A stretch of 64,000 nucleotides of DNA from Pseudozobellia thermophila (GTDB lineage: Bacteria > Bacteroidota > Bacteroidia > Flavobacteriales > Flavobacteriaceae): contig NZ_FQYU01000009.1 in assembly GCF_900141855.1 (NCBI RefSeq), positions 1 to 64,000 on the forward strand, written 5' to 3'. The translations under genes and the position numbers were made by a program. Below, piece by piece: positions 45,228 through 54,900 of the stretch (positions are counted from its first letter, which is position 1; every line of letters begins with the position of its first letter). The notes below the pieces were generated by a model. It made no database searches. It saw nothing but the letters and a program-made list of their open reading frames with translations, and was not told where the DNA came from.

Positions 45228-47000
45228 TCATTTTTTGACTTTTGTTCCGACCGGCCTTCGTTTGGGGACCGCATGTTTTCTCTTGTTCAAAAAATCATGC
45301 CCGTTATCGTACAAAATGTTCGAGACCACTTCCTTTAGGTCTTCATTCCGTTGAAGAAAGGGAAAAAGGTCCTTTGTTCCCCCGTACACTTTCTGATACC
45401 GCTTGGCCGCTACCGGAAGCCATTTCATCAAGCTCGCCTGCAATTCCTTGAACTGCCTACTATCGCTACAAAACTTGACCGATTCGATAAAGCCGTCAAA
45501 ATTGCTGCCGATACATATAAATTCGTACGATTTTTTCTGTAAGGAGCCCTTTTTAGTCTTTAAATCGATTACCGCCATAATATGGATAATATTAAAACAT
45601 AGACTGAGCGGATGTACGTCGTTGCGCCGGGGCTCTTGCCACGACTCCCCGCTTTTTATTTCGTCCGTGCTCGCATACTCCAATTTTCTAATACTGGTAT
45701 AGGGGAAATAATAGGAAAAGTCGGCCGTGGTCAAAAATTCGCAAGTGGACGTGTTTTGTCCAAGGTCGGCACTGCGCCCCAAAATATCTACATCGAGACT
45801 GACCCCGATGAGGCCATCGCTTTTGGCAATTTCCACAATATCCTCATCCATCAAGTTGAGGGTGGTCGAATTAAACACATACTCCTTTTTGGTACCATTG
45901 CCCCAATACCCTGCCACTTTTGAGGTGTTGCAAATCTTTACCGTTTTAATGCCCTGGTCGACATGGTTGACACATTTTTCAACCACTAAGTTGTCTTTCC
46001 AACCCGCAAGGGAATATCCTGTAACCCCAACGTTGGACGCAATTAAGGGGATGTGTTCACACGCGTTGTCCCTTCGGAGCCGGTACAGGTCTTCCCGCGA
46101 TTTAAGGCTCAGGTGCGTTATGTCGATCAAGACCCCGGTATCCTTTTTGCTTTTCAGGGGATCCTCCAATTGGTATGCCGTCAAGACCACTTCCTTACCC
46201 TGTTCGCTTAGGCCATGGCCAAAGGGATAGAAGGAAGGATGCCTTAGTGCCTTCGCCCCAAAGGCATGGGTGGCCAGGTGCTGCTCGGGGATGTAGGTCA
46301 AATGGGCCAGACTGAGGTACAACAGGTCCATTTTCGCTCCCTTTATGGTCTCGTAGAGGCGCTTCAACACTTTGGAGGGGTCATGTCTGTCTTTGGAAAT
46401 GCCATAGATGGAACTAAAATGACCTTTGTTCTGAAACTCCCCAAAATCGTCATAGTCCATGGTATTGCCTATCTTTTTCATGCAGAGGTTGTGGCCGCCC
46501 TCAATGGCCAGGACAAGATTGGGTTTGCCCTCTTCCTCCCCTTGCTTAAAAAAACGGCTTATTAAATTTACCCTGCTTTCTTCGGTACTTTTCTGGTCTT
46601 TATCCACTTTCCGCAACTCCATGTACCGCAACACCTCCTTAAGGAACAGTTTGAGATAGGACACCTCGCCCTCCCTGATCGCATTAAAATAGGTTCGGTC
46701 GATCGGCTTCTTTAATTGGCCCCTTAAGACATCGTCGAAGAAGCCCTTGCTCGATGCCACGCCAAACTCTAGGGCCCCGACGGCGGCGACACCGTTTATA
46801 CGGCCTTCGGCCAAATAATCGATACAGCATTGGCTTTCGAATTTACGGAGGATGGCTTCATCCGTATAGTCCCTAAACTCCTTTGACATTTCTATCGGCT
46901 TGGCCAAATTGTCCGCGCCCATACTGGCGTTGTCATTCAAACTTGACGCCAGGTGCTTTTTGGCCAAGGGGTGCAAATGCAGGTCGAAATACTTGTCCAT
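45228..47000 (-). CDS. M19 (membrane dipeptidase)-like hydrolase, diverged
   Basis: This 590-residue protein follows the M19 dipeptidase pattern: FDLHLHP at the start, LAIEGGHNL, LLYLSLAHLTY, GVLIDITHLS, LIASNVGV and CIGSNFDGF. Classical M19 enzymes use HxD at the first site and GSDFDG near the end; here these are HLH and GSNFDG, so metal binding may differ and activity is not certain. It is longer than usual M19 enzymes, with extra blocks between motifs. There is no signal peptide. It starts 11 bp after the trypsin-subtilisin gene. Confidence 0.75.
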   Translation of the reverse strand: MDKYFDLHLHPLAKKHLASSLNDNASMGADNLAKPIEMSKEFRDYTDEAILRKFESQCCIDYLAEGRINGVAAVGALEFGVASSKGFFDDVLRGQLKKPIDRTYFNAIREGEVSYLKLFLKEVLRYMELRKVDKDQKSTEESRVNLISRFFKQGEEEGKPNLVLAIEGGHNLCMKKIGNTMDYDDFGEFQNKGHFSSIYGISKDRHDPSKVLKRLYETIKGAKMDLLYLSLAHLTYIPEQHLATHAFGAKALRHPSFYPFGHGLSEQGKEVVLTAYQLEDPLKSKKDTGVLIDITHLSLKSREDLYRLRRDNACEHIPLIASNVGVTGYSLAGWKDNLVVEKCVNHVDQGIKTVKICNTSKVAGYWGNGTKKEYVFNSTTLNLMDEDIVEIAKSDGLIGVSLDVDILGRSADLGQNTSTCEFLTTADFSYYFPYTSIRKLEYASTDEIKSGESWQEPRRNDVHPLSLCFNIIHIMAVIDLKTKKGSLQKKSYEFICIGSNFDGFIESVKFCSDSRQFKELQASLMKWLPVAAKRYQKVYGGTKDLFPFLQRNEDLKEVVSNILYDNGHDFLNKRKHAVPKRRPVGTKVKK

Positions 47001-47011
47001 AATCTTATTTT

Positions 47012-49771
47012 TTAGTTGAAACTTTCAAAATATACCTTGAGCAATTTTTCGGTCTGGTCCTCATCAAATTGATCATAGCTCTCAAAAACCTTGTTTACGG
47101 GTCTTCCCGTCATTGCGGCGACACTGATCCGGGCCCTTTCCGTTAGCGACTCCTGCCCTGTTGTACTTTCAAACCCGGGCGTTAGTTTCTTTCTGGCCGT
47201 ATTCCACAGAAAATGTACGGTTTCGCGTACTCCCAGGTCCCATTGGGCGGGTTTTTCCTTGTCTTTATAGGCATGGGTTAGTCCGTCTAACAATTTTTTG
47301 ATTTCCCCGTCTTCCGTAGGCATTTCCAGTTCCAGTAGTTTTTTTACGCTGAGGATACCGGCACCAAAGCGTTCCTCGTCCCATGTACTTCCATTTCCAT
47401 TGGGGTCTTTTTCGGCCGTTTCCTTTAAATGCTTGCGGAACAGCTCCACGACCTGCCAAGGTTCCTTTACATGGTCTTTGATGAATTTAGAATGCTTGGC
47501 CTTCCACAGGGCCGCTGCCGAGGCCACGTGGGGCGTGGCATAGCTGGTTCCCGAGCCGAAGACCATGATATCTTCCTGCCGCTTGTTTTTAAAGGGCACG
47601 TAGACGTCTTCCCCGGGTGCCGCGATATCCACGGCCGGTCCATAGGAGGTGTAGCGCCAAGGTTCGTTGTTGGGATTGGTGGCCGCCACGGCAATGGTTC
47701 CGGGATATACCGCCGGGGCGATGACGGACTCGACCTTGTTACCTGCGGCACAGACCCAAATGATCCCACGCTCATAGGCCGTTTTGGCAATGCTATAGAT
47801 CATGGGGCGCGGATAGCTGCCCATACACATAAATATGATATCGGCCTCCGCGTTTATGGCTTGGGAGACCGCATCGAAGAGATTACGGCCCCTACCGATC
47901 AAGATGACCGATTTGGAAATGCGGTAAGGGATCACCTTTACCAAGGCCTTGTCTTCCTTGCTGACGACCACCCCTTGGTTGCCGTCGTTCTTTATGGTAC
48001 CATTGGCTTGTTTTCCCACAACGATACTGGCCGTTCGCGTACCGTGGCCCGGTTGGCGCAATATACCCATGCTCATTTCGTCGCGGGCATCCTCGCCATC
48101 GATAAAGTCTTCATCGTACAAGAGGTTGTAGCCGTCCAGAACCTTATTGTGGTCGGTATAACCGGTATCCAGCTGTACCAATTTTATATTGGTATCCGTA
48201 GGGATTTTTTGATCCAGGTCGACCTTGTCCAATTGGACGGCCTTCCTGTTCCACCCCCGGTATTCCAGGCTTTTACCTTGTTGAATATAGTCTTTGACCA
48301 AGTGGGCATTGGCCCATTTTATTTTAAAATCGCCCTCGCTCTTGTCCCAATCGGCGGTGCCGTCGTCCAAGGATTCCAGGCTTTCGTTTCTCGACCATCT
48401 CCCATAGTGGCCCGGCTTGATATCGGTGGCCATTTCAAGGTCGGGCGTACAGGTTTCGATTTGGGGAAGCCCCTCCAGATCGGCGGCTACTTCCCACGGA
48501 CTTTTTTCCGATTCTACCTCGATGTAGAAGAAATTGCGGTGTGCTTTTTCGGTCGACATGGGATACAAGGGCTCACTCAACACCAGGCCGGGCACCAAGC
48601 TCGCGGCGTTCGCTTTCCAGTCTTGCTGCATTTCCTTTACCTCCGACAGTTGGATTTCAAAATATAGGGTGTGGACCTTAGTACTTTCTGAACGGTTCAT
48701 AATGTATGTTTTGGAGGATGTAGTTCTGTTTTCCACCCGCGAAGGGGCAACCCTTCTTTCGGTATCCATGGTCCCTACCAAGGCCGCCTTGTGTTTTTCC
48801 ATTGGCTTCGGCACCGGTATTTTTGCGATCATGTTCAGTATACTGCTGACCCGAATGCCCTCGTTCCCCATCCAATCGATCATATTGTCGGGGTCGCCGG
48901 GCTGTACTACGGACCCGTCTTTTCGCAACCATTGCCCATGCCTGTTTTTTCGGGGTACCGCAGAGTGGTGCAAGGCTACTACCTCACCCGTACCCAGGCC
49001 CAGGACCATGCTTCCGGACGACCCCGGCAGGGTATCCGATTCGTAAATGAGGAAGTCGTCCTTAAGTACCAACATACGAATGTCTTTCATTACTATCTTT
49101 TTGTAATCGCCCTTGGGGTGTTGTACGATGGCACAGTTTTCCCCATCGATGATCTTTCCCAATTTTTTGTCCAAACGTGCTGTGGGAAAGGTCGAAATCG
49201 GGGTCCCCCCGTTCGAAACCTTCTCCACGGCAACGATGGTAAAATCGAGACCGCTATACGGGTCGCTTGCATCCTTTTTGTAGTGGGATGTCACAAAGAA
49301 CTCGTCGGGAAGCAGGTTAAAGCTTTCCGATTTGTTAGGGTTGCCTTGCTGGTCCAATTCGTAGTTGAACTGGATGGTGGAATTGGCGGCCACCTCTGCA
49401 GTGCCCAAGACGTGGTTATTGGTAAGAACCAGGTTCGGGGCGATCAAAAATCCGGTACCGTAACCTGTATTGCCCAATCGGGAATTGGTCGTTATTCTGC
49501 CTACCGCCCTAGAAAGCTCCACAATGCGTTGAATGATACGGATATCCTGAAAATTGGCTTCCCCGTTGATACGTTCCAGGGCCTGCAGCTCGGCTGTGCC
49601 CTCACGGGAAATCCGGTTGTGCAACCGCTCTTTATCGGTTTGAATCTCGGACAGTTCCAACTTCCCCTGGCGAACATGGGATATATCCGTTTTTATACGG
49701 TCGATATCGACCAGAACACTTGAATAGTTGGAATATGCCTCTTCGGCCAGCTCCCTTAGTTTATCATCCAT
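47012..49771 (-). CDS. Trypsin-like plus subtilisin-like double serine protease
   Basis: This 919-residue protein joins two proteases. The trypsin/HtrA-like part (about 90-290) has GTGFLIAPNLVLTNNHVLG (His about 115), SGLDFTIVAVE (Asp about 176) and LPGSSGSMVLG (Ser about 247). The subtilisin part (about 520-800) has VQLDTGYTDH (Asp about 533), GHGTRTASIV (His about 578) and GSGTSYATPHVASAA (Ser about 742). Both triads look complete. The first 80 residues are helical and there is no signal peptide. A linker with a possible inhibitor-like alpha/beta part (about 345-450) lies between. It is preceded by the amidase gene (22 bp) and followed by the M19-like gene (11 bp). Confidence 0.88.
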   Translation of the reverse strand: MDDKLRELAEEAYSNYSSVLVDIDRIKTDISHVRQGKLELSEIQTDKERLHNRISREGTAELQALERINGEANFQDIRIIQRIVELSRAVGRITTNSRLGNTGYGTGFLIAPNLVLTNNHVLGTAEVAANSTIQFNYELDQQGNPNKSESFNLLPDEFFVTSHYKKDASDPYSGLDFTIVAVEKVSNGGTPISTFPTARLDKKLGKIIDGENCAIVQHPKGDYKKIVMKDIRMLVLKDDFLIYESDTLPGSSGSMVLGLGTGEVVALHHSAVPRKNRHGQWLRKDGSVVQPGDPDNMIDWMGNEGIRVSSILNMIAKIPVPKPMEKHKAALVGTMDTERRVAPSRVENRTTSSKTYIMNRSESTKVHTLYFEIQLSEVKEMQQDWKANAASLVPGLVLSEPLYPMSTEKAHRNFFYIEVESEKSPWEVAADLEGLPQIETCTPDLEMATDIKPGHYGRWSRNESLESLDDGTADWDKSEGDFKIKWANAHLVKDYIQQGKSLEYRGWNRKAVQLDKVDLDQKIPTDTNIKLVQLDTGYTDHNKVLDGYNLLYDEDFIDGEDARDEMSMGILRQPGHGTRTASIVVGKQANGTIKNDGNQGVVVSKEDKALVKVIPYRISKSVILIGRGRNLFDAVSQAINAEADIIFMCMGSYPRPMIYSIAKTAYERGIIWVCAAGNKVESVIAPAVYPGTIAVAATNPNNEPWRYTSYGPAVDIAAPGEDVYVPFKNKRQEDIMVFGSGTSYATPHVASAAALWKAKHSKFIKDHVKEPWQVVELFRKHLKETAEKDPNGNGSTWDEERFGAGILSVKKLLELEMPTEDGEIKKLLDGLTHAYKDKEKPAQWDLGVRETVHFLWNTARKKLTPGFESTTGQESLTERARISVAAMTGRPVNKVFESYDQFDEDQTEKLLKVYFESFN

Positions 49772-49793
49772 GGTACTTAATTATAAATGCTTG

Positions 49794-50813
49794 TCATTGA
49801 TATTCCTTCCGCTCCAAATCCGCGGTATAATGCTCCAACATCGATTTGTCCAATTCCTTGGGTGTTCCCATAGGGGCAGACTCAAGTTCGGAGTAATCGA
49901 GTTCAAAATCCTGGTATTTTAAATAAAGACCGTTTAACATGGCTATGAATTCGGGCTGCGGAAAGCAGTCCGTTTTATCGGTTCGCACGTTACAATGTGT
50001 CCAAATGCCCGGCTCACCGTCCATCGCCCCTTCATTTACATCGAACCAAGACCGATCGTATGTCAAATCCTTAATGGGCACATCGAAAATTTTGGCCAAG
50101 GTGAGGATCAGCCGTTCACATTCCCCAAGCTGTTTGTCGGTGTATTTTTGAAAATAGCGATGCCCCCTCCACGGGTGGTCCAATTGACAGACTTCGGTTT
50201 CGGGCACGGATATTTTCTTCGAGTGGCCCTGAAAATAAAACCGGCCCTCCCCGTCTTTTTTCAAAGGGCCCAATGAACAGATTTCAATCCCGATCGATTT
50301 CCGGTTCAGCTGTTGGTTGTTCTTCAATTTGGTGCCCAAATGGTGGGCCCAATACATTTCATTAAAAGCCCTATAGGTTACCCCGTCGAACATGTCGTTT
50401 CCCTCCAGGGACCTTCTGCCGATAACAAAGGAGGTGCCCACCCTGTACAGGGTGCCCGGTTCGTTGTCGTTTTCCCACCAGCCTATGGTGTAATCGGGCC
50501 TGTGCAGTCCCGCGGTATGATGCAGATAGATGGTATCTTTCTCCGTATATTCGTGCATCCATTCATCGTCTTCCAATAAATAATCCTGTGTTCCCCAACT
50601 GAAGTTATAGCCTGTGCGCATTAGTTTTTCCCATGTATTCCTGCCCACAATCCCATCGACAGAAAGCCCGTTTACCTGTTGAAACTGGCGTACCTTATAA
50701 TGGGTCGTACCATCGAAATCGGGAGAAACGGCCACGGGATACCCGGCCTTCCCCAATAGCTTTTTCAAGAATGGGACGGACGGATCAAAACTGCCTTGGC
50801 GCAAGGTTTTCAT
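49794..50813 (-). CDS. Peptidoglycan-binding PGRP-type amidase
   Basis: This 339-residue protein has a PG_binding_1 domain (about 8-65: FLKKLLGKAGYPV, VRQFQQVNGLSVDGIVGRNTW) and an amidase_2/PGRP domain with the zinc-site residues in TIYLHHTAG (about 95-102) and WTHCNVRTDKTDCFP. It should cut between N-acetylmuramic acid and L-Ala of peptidoglycan. No signal peptide is present, odd for a cell-wall enzyme, which suggests delivery by another route such as the eCIS, or action in the cytosol on fragments. Confidence 0.85.
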   Translation of the reverse strand: MKTLRQGSFDPSVPFLKKLLGKAGYPVAVSPDFDGTTHYKVRQFQQVNGLSVDGIVGRNTWEKLMRTGYNFSWGTQDYLLEDDEWMHEYTEKDTIYLHHTAGLHRPDYTIGWWENDNEPGTLYRVGTSFVIGRRSLEGNDMFDGVTYRAFNEMYWAHHLGTKLKNNQQLNRKSIGIEICSLGPLKKDGEGRFYFQGHSKKISVPETEVCQLDHPWRGHRYFQKYTDKQLGECERLILTLAKIFDVPIKDLTYDRSWFDVNEGAMDGEPGIWTHCNVRTDKTDCFPQPEFIAMLNGLYLKYQDFELDYSELESAPMGTPKELDKSMLEHYTADLERKEYQ

Positions 50814-50852
50814 GTTTTATTTTTTGAAATTGGATGCGTATACCCATCGGGC

Positions 50853-51608
50853 CTACCAATGGGCCACACCATCGATAAATTCTTGGTACAGGTCCGATGA
50901 TTTGTTGGGGCAGCCCCCGTAATTGTGAATACCGACCGCGGTGGACCTATTTCTCAAAAGCGGACTCCCGCTTTGCCCCCCGAAGGTATCGGCCTGGTAA
51001 TAAAAGCGGCCTTCGTTCTTGATCAAGTTATCGGACATGCGGTACTGAAAAATACCGTTGTCCCTATCGGCAGGATAGCCACAAACCTCGGCAACATTAG
51101 GGTCTTCGACCGCAGGCGTTATAAATTGGCCATGTACAACCGGTTTGTTCAACTTTATGGCCCCCATGTCGTAGCGCGTGGATGCACTATCGATCCAGGC
51201 CCTGACGGCCATTACCTCAACGGCCTCGTACCTGCCATAGGGTTCTGAAAGTCCGCTTTTACCCGGCACTACGATAATCCTCGATTTCCATCCGCCGGAG
51301 CCCTGATTGTAAACGCAATGTCCAGCGGTATACAGCCGATCAGGTGCCGTAAGCCATCCCGAACCGACGTAGTTGAGTCCGTTGGGCGCCTGCATATAAA
51401 GCTTGCATATGGCCATATAGGGCATTTGCTTTGTGGCCAAAACCTTTTGGCGTTGGTCTATACCGCATACCGTTTCAAAGGTCAGGTCGTCTTCGTGCTC
51501 GATCCAGCTCTCGCTGGTAATCTGGTTTTCGTCGATGCTCGATTTTTGACTTCCAAGCGTATGAAAAACCAATTCTTCCTGCCTGACGGCGGTATCCACT
51601 TCTTCCAT
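50853..51608 (-). CDS. V8/glutamyl-endopeptidase-like serine protease
   Basis: This 251-residue protein is a chymotrypsin-fold protease of the V8 type: GSGWLTAPDRLYTAGHCVY (His97), STRYDMGAIKLN (Asp147) and FGGQSGSPLLRN (Ser213), a full triad. The first 60 residues are a charged, possibly inhibitory pro-region, but no signal peptide is visible, unlike secreted V8 enzymes. It precedes the amidase gene by 39 bp on the same strand. Confidence 0.87.
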   Translation of the reverse strand: MEEVDTAVRQEELVFHTLGSQKSSIDENQITSESWIEHEDDLTFETVCGIDQRQKVLATKQMPYMAICKLYMQAPNGLNYVGSGWLTAPDRLYTAGHCVYNQGSGGWKSRIIVVPGKSGLSEPYGRYEAVEVMAVRAWIDSASTRYDMGAIKLNKPVVHGQFITPAVEDPNVAEVCGYPADRDNGIFQYRMSDNLIKNEGRFYYQADTFGGQSGSPLLRNRSTAVGIHNYGGCPNKSSDLYQEFIDGVAHW

Positions 51609-52060
51609 GTCGAATTTGAATTTGGCTGTTTGCCCCTAACCCTGCATATCGTTTTCGATCGAGGTCGGTGGTAAAGGGAAACAGGTATTTGTTCCTTATA
51701 TAAAGTTGATCCTACGGAGGAGGGCTTCTAGAGGACCCATAATGAGTCTTAGTAAGGGCAATACTACTTAAGCTAAAGGGGAAGAATTTTATTACAAAAT
51801 ACAAAAAAATTATGATCTTACGGCAATCGGCTACCACAAAAAAATGCATTTATTACACTACTAGACAAGACCTTACACCGACAAGGCCAAGCGCATGGAC
51901 AAGGACCGAAACCCTGCGACGGCCCTGACAGCGATACCCATATAACAATGCCTTGGGGTAGGTGCGGAAAGCCTTGGCCGCTTCAAATTCAATACCTATT
52001 TCCAATACGGTTGCCTTACACCGGAATAGGGCTACATGGCATGTAAAACCATCACCCGAT
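51609..52060. other. Intergenic, no gene seen
   Basis: About 450 bp lie between the transthyretin-like gene and the V8-like protease gene, both on the minus strand. It is AT-rich around 51770-51860. The length suggests a separate promoter for the protease block, but no clear promoter or terminator motif was found. Confidence 0.5.
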
Positions 52061-53956
52061 CTAAGGGGCCTCGTAGTAAAAAGACCTTGGAACTTGATTC
52101 GTACCTACTGCCCCATCTCCGGTATGCAACCTTCTGAGCACCGACAGGGTCAATATATAGGAGCAGGTCTTCAGCGCAACGGTATTCGGTGCACCGGTGA
52201 TCGACACACTGGAACTATTGGCGTGGTTTACCGAGGGATTGCTGTTGTTGAGAATGGGCAGCCCGCCACCGACCAAGGGCGTATTGATATCGCCATCATT
52301 GCTCCTCAGGTGTAGCGATACACTTTCGAGCTCAGGGTGATGGGCGGTATAATTCACGGAAACCTCCCCGTTAACGGCCGAACAATCGGTGGTGCTCAAA
52401 TGCTGTGAAACGGCCAATTCCTTCACAGCCGCAGTATTGTTCACTACCATACAATTTAGGGTCTGCCCACTGGCCGGCAAGTAATTGAAAACATTGTTGG
52501 GTTTGTCGATCACTTCCCTAAGTTCGAATCGAAGGGCTATTTTTTCGACGCCTTTACGGTTAGCCACTGGAACGGCGTCTCCGGCCGATACAGTGGGCAT
52601 AGAATTCTCGGTAAGCGTCCGTGTATCGATTCCCATCATTCCGTCGAGATCGATCCAATTCCACAGCGGGCCTTCGATAGGGTCCGTCAAATCGGCCACA
52701 TTGAGTGAAGGATCTTCGGTAAACGTCCGTTCAATGGATTTATTGACATCCAACCATCCCTCGGCATCCAAATCTTCCAATTTGCAAAAAATATTTACCA
52801 CTTTAAAGGGTGACCCGAAATACATCATCTGGCCTATCTTGATCGATTCAAAAAGTCCGATATCCACACCCACGATTTTATTGAAACTGGATGCCGGTAA
52901 AGGGGCCGCCCCGTTGTCGGCCGTAACGGTATCGCTCACTAGGAACCGGTATTCGTAGGGGTTTCCGTCAAAAACCCTGTTGGTCGAACTGATGGCCACC
53001 TGGCCCGTGGTCCGTATCTTACCGGTAAAACCATACCTTTTGGTCCCCGCATAGCCCTGTGGGTCAAAATCGTTCAGGTCACTGCCGATGGGAATGGTAA
53101 ATGCGGTACCTATACCCGTCCATACACTGGCTATTTCGGGTGTATCGATAGTTTCAAAAGGCACGCACAGGTCAAGGCAAAAACAATGGCCCACATCCCG
53201 TCTTGCGGAACCCAGCCCTACCGTCCTTGTTTCTTCCATCAACACCGTACCTCCCCCGGAAACCACCTTAAAATAGACATCGGGACCCGATTTCGATGAA
53301 AAAGGGGTTTCTACATTGATCAAGGGGGAAAGAAAGGTCTGTTTGAAATCGGCACTGGTATAGTCGATCCTAAAATGTCCGGTCGCATCGGTGGTGGTGC
53401 TTCCCAGCACATCGTCGGTCAGCCAATCGGCATCAAAGGCGGTTACCTCAACGGCCACCAAGGGCGTTTTTTTATCCTTACACGAAACCACCTTGCCACA
53501 AATGACCCATGCATCGAACAGCGATCTTATATGGCACCAAAAACGGGGCGATAGACAGTAATCCCATCCGTAGAAATAATCATTGTCGCCTTGGCGCCAC
53601 GCCGGTTGAAGCACGGTAACCGTAAACTGCACCTGCTTGTCCGTTTTCTTTTTTTGTCCCTGTACCTGGGTGACTGCAATATCGACCATCACCGGACCGC
53701 CCTCATACGATTTATCGAATTGAATGTTGTAATCCCCCGAAGCATCGGTACTTCCCTCCCCGATCAAGTACTTCTTCCTTTCGGCAATCTCGTCGGGACC
53801 CAGAATCTTAAGCGTGTTTTTCGGATCGGAGGCCAAAAGTTCGGTCACGTTTTCCATCTTGGGAGGTTGATATAGTTTTACCGATACCTGACTCAAAGCC
53901 TCCTTGCAATCGTGACATAGGTAGCCACAAAAATTCCCTTTTAAATAAAAGCCCAT
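52061..53956 (-). CDS. Cys-rich transthyretin-like protein of unknown role
   Basis: This 631-residue protein starts MGFYLKGNFCGYLCHDCKEA, with a C-x3-C-x2-C cluster, no signal peptide, and then beta-rich modules. Residues about 30-115 and 150-225 look like transthyretin/carboxypeptidase-regulatory sandwiches (GSTDASGDYNIQF; GKVVSCKDKKTPLVAVEVTAFD ... TTDATGHFRIDY). More Cys pairs follow (GHCFCLDLC). The second half is beta-rich and unrecognised. It could be a structural or adaptor protein, perhaps an eCIS-linked surface part. It is divergent from the BLUF gene. Confidence 0.65.
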   Translation of the reverse strand: MGFYLKGNFCGYLCHDCKEALSQVSVKLYQPPKMENVTELLASDPKNTLKILGPDEIAERKKYLIGEGSTDASGDYNIQFDKSYEGGPVMVDIAVTQVQGQKKKTDKQVQFTVTVLQPAWRQGDNDYFYGWDYCLSPRFWCHIRSLFDAWVICGKVVSCKDKKTPLVAVEVTAFDADWLTDDVLGSTTTDATGHFRIDYTSADFKQTFLSPLINVETPFSSKSGPDVYFKVVSGGGTVLMEETRTVGLGSARRDVGHCFCLDLCVPFETIDTPEIASVWTGIGTAFTIPIGSDLNDFDPQGYAGTKRYGFTGKIRTTGQVAISSTNRVFDGNPYEYRFLVSDTVTADNGAAPLPASSFNKIVGVDIGLFESIKIGQMMYFGSPFKVVNIFCKLEDLDAEGWLDVNKSIERTFTEDPSLNVADLTDPIEGPLWNWIDLDGMMGIDTRTLTENSMPTVSAGDAVPVANRKGVEKIALRFELREVIDKPNNVFNYLPASGQTLNCMVVNNTAAVKELAVSQHLSTTDCSAVNGEVSVNYTAHHPELESVSLHLRSNDGDINTPLVGGGLPILNNSNPSVNHANSSSVSITGAPNTVALKTCSYILTLSVLRRLHTGDGAVGTNQVPRSFYYEAP

Positions 53957-54323
53957 CTTGAAAAATTTTTAAGTTAAACTGACTGAATATGCAATCGAGG
54001 GAAGTACATGCGAAGTTGGGAAAGACCATCTATGCCCCAACCTTATAATCTGGTAATCAATTGGTCATACACCGCTATCAAAAAAAACGATGGTTTGGAG
54101 TGGATGATAAAGTTAAATCAATTTACCGCCCCCTAAACAAAATTTGTACAAGTGGCCTGTTTCGGTGTGCAAATGGACGTGGGGGCGATAAGGAGGGGGT
54201 ATAGGCTCAAGTAAACGACACCTTTAACATTCAATGCGAAAGACGTCCTTTATTCCGTACAAAAACCAGCTGATTTATTGCCCTATATTGGTTACCTTAG
54301 TATCTCACCTAAATTCCTATACC
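53957..54323. other. Divergent intergenic region
   Basis: About 365 bp separate the transthyretin-like gene (minus) from the BLUF gene (plus) and must hold both start regions. It is AT-rich on the left half. No strong repeat or promoter match was seen beyond a short near-palindrome ACAAAATTTGT at about 54137. Confidence 0.45.
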
Positions 54324-54764
54324 ATGTATACACTAACCTATGAATCCAAGGCGGTACCCAACCTGACCAATGCGCAGGTAGAGGATATCCTTAAAACGGC
54401 ACGGGCCTTTAACTCCCAAAATGGGATTACGGGTTGCCTTGTATTTTATTTAAACGGCTTTATTCAAATTCTCGAAGGCCCCAAAGAAAAGGTCACGGAA
54501 CTTTACCGTCGCATCGAAAACGATCCGCGGCATACCCGGGTCAACCTGTTCTCTGAAGATGAGATTACCGAACGCAATTTTCCCGATTGGGGCATGGCCT
54601 ATTATCCCATTAGCGAGAATTCCCTGGGCCATGCGGAATTTCTGCAATTTAAGCGGAACCTCCGTTTGCTGGCCGACCTTTCAAAACCCACCAACGTCAC
54701 CGCCATCCTCTTTTGGAAGCGTATGAAATTTTTGATCTCGTCCCCTCCGAAAAGGGTCAAGTAG
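54324..54764 (+). CDS. BLUF blue-light sensor protein
   Basis: This 146-residue protein is a stand-alone BLUF domain with a short tail. The key flavin-site residues are all present: Tyr in YTLTYES, Asn in AFNSQNGITG, Gln in FIQILEG, and Trp and Met in FPDWGMAYY, matching Y21, N45, Q63, W104 and M106 of AppA. ATG at 54324 (MYTLTYES) is preferred over 54234 because the domain begins there. It binds FAD and would signal blue light to an unknown partner. It is convergent with the RhaM-like gene. Confidence 0.93.
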   Translation: MYTLTYESKAVPNLTNAQVEDILKTARAFNSQNGITGCLVFYLNGFIQILEGPKEKVTELYRRIENDPRHTRVNLFSEDEITERNFPDWGMAYYPISENSLGHAEFLQFKRNLRLLADLSKPTNVTAILFWKRMKFLISSPPKRVK

Positions 54765-54900
54765 CGGACCTGGAACCCATGTGCCCTTTATTTTTTGCAC
54801 TAATTCTTTTTGTGAAAGGACCAAATAATGTGGTAGAATAACCCGAATTTGGTATTATCATAAGTTTGGATGATTGTTTGTGGGGAACAATTGCATCTAT

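Noticed and set aside
47429-48667. 412-codon plus-strand frame opposite the trypsin-subtilisin gene
   Set aside because: It is antisense to a gene with clear catalytic motifs and its protein shows no domain pattern; it is an artefact of codon bias.
48791-49723. 310-codon plus-strand frame
   Set aside because: Antisense to the same protease gene, no recognisable domains.
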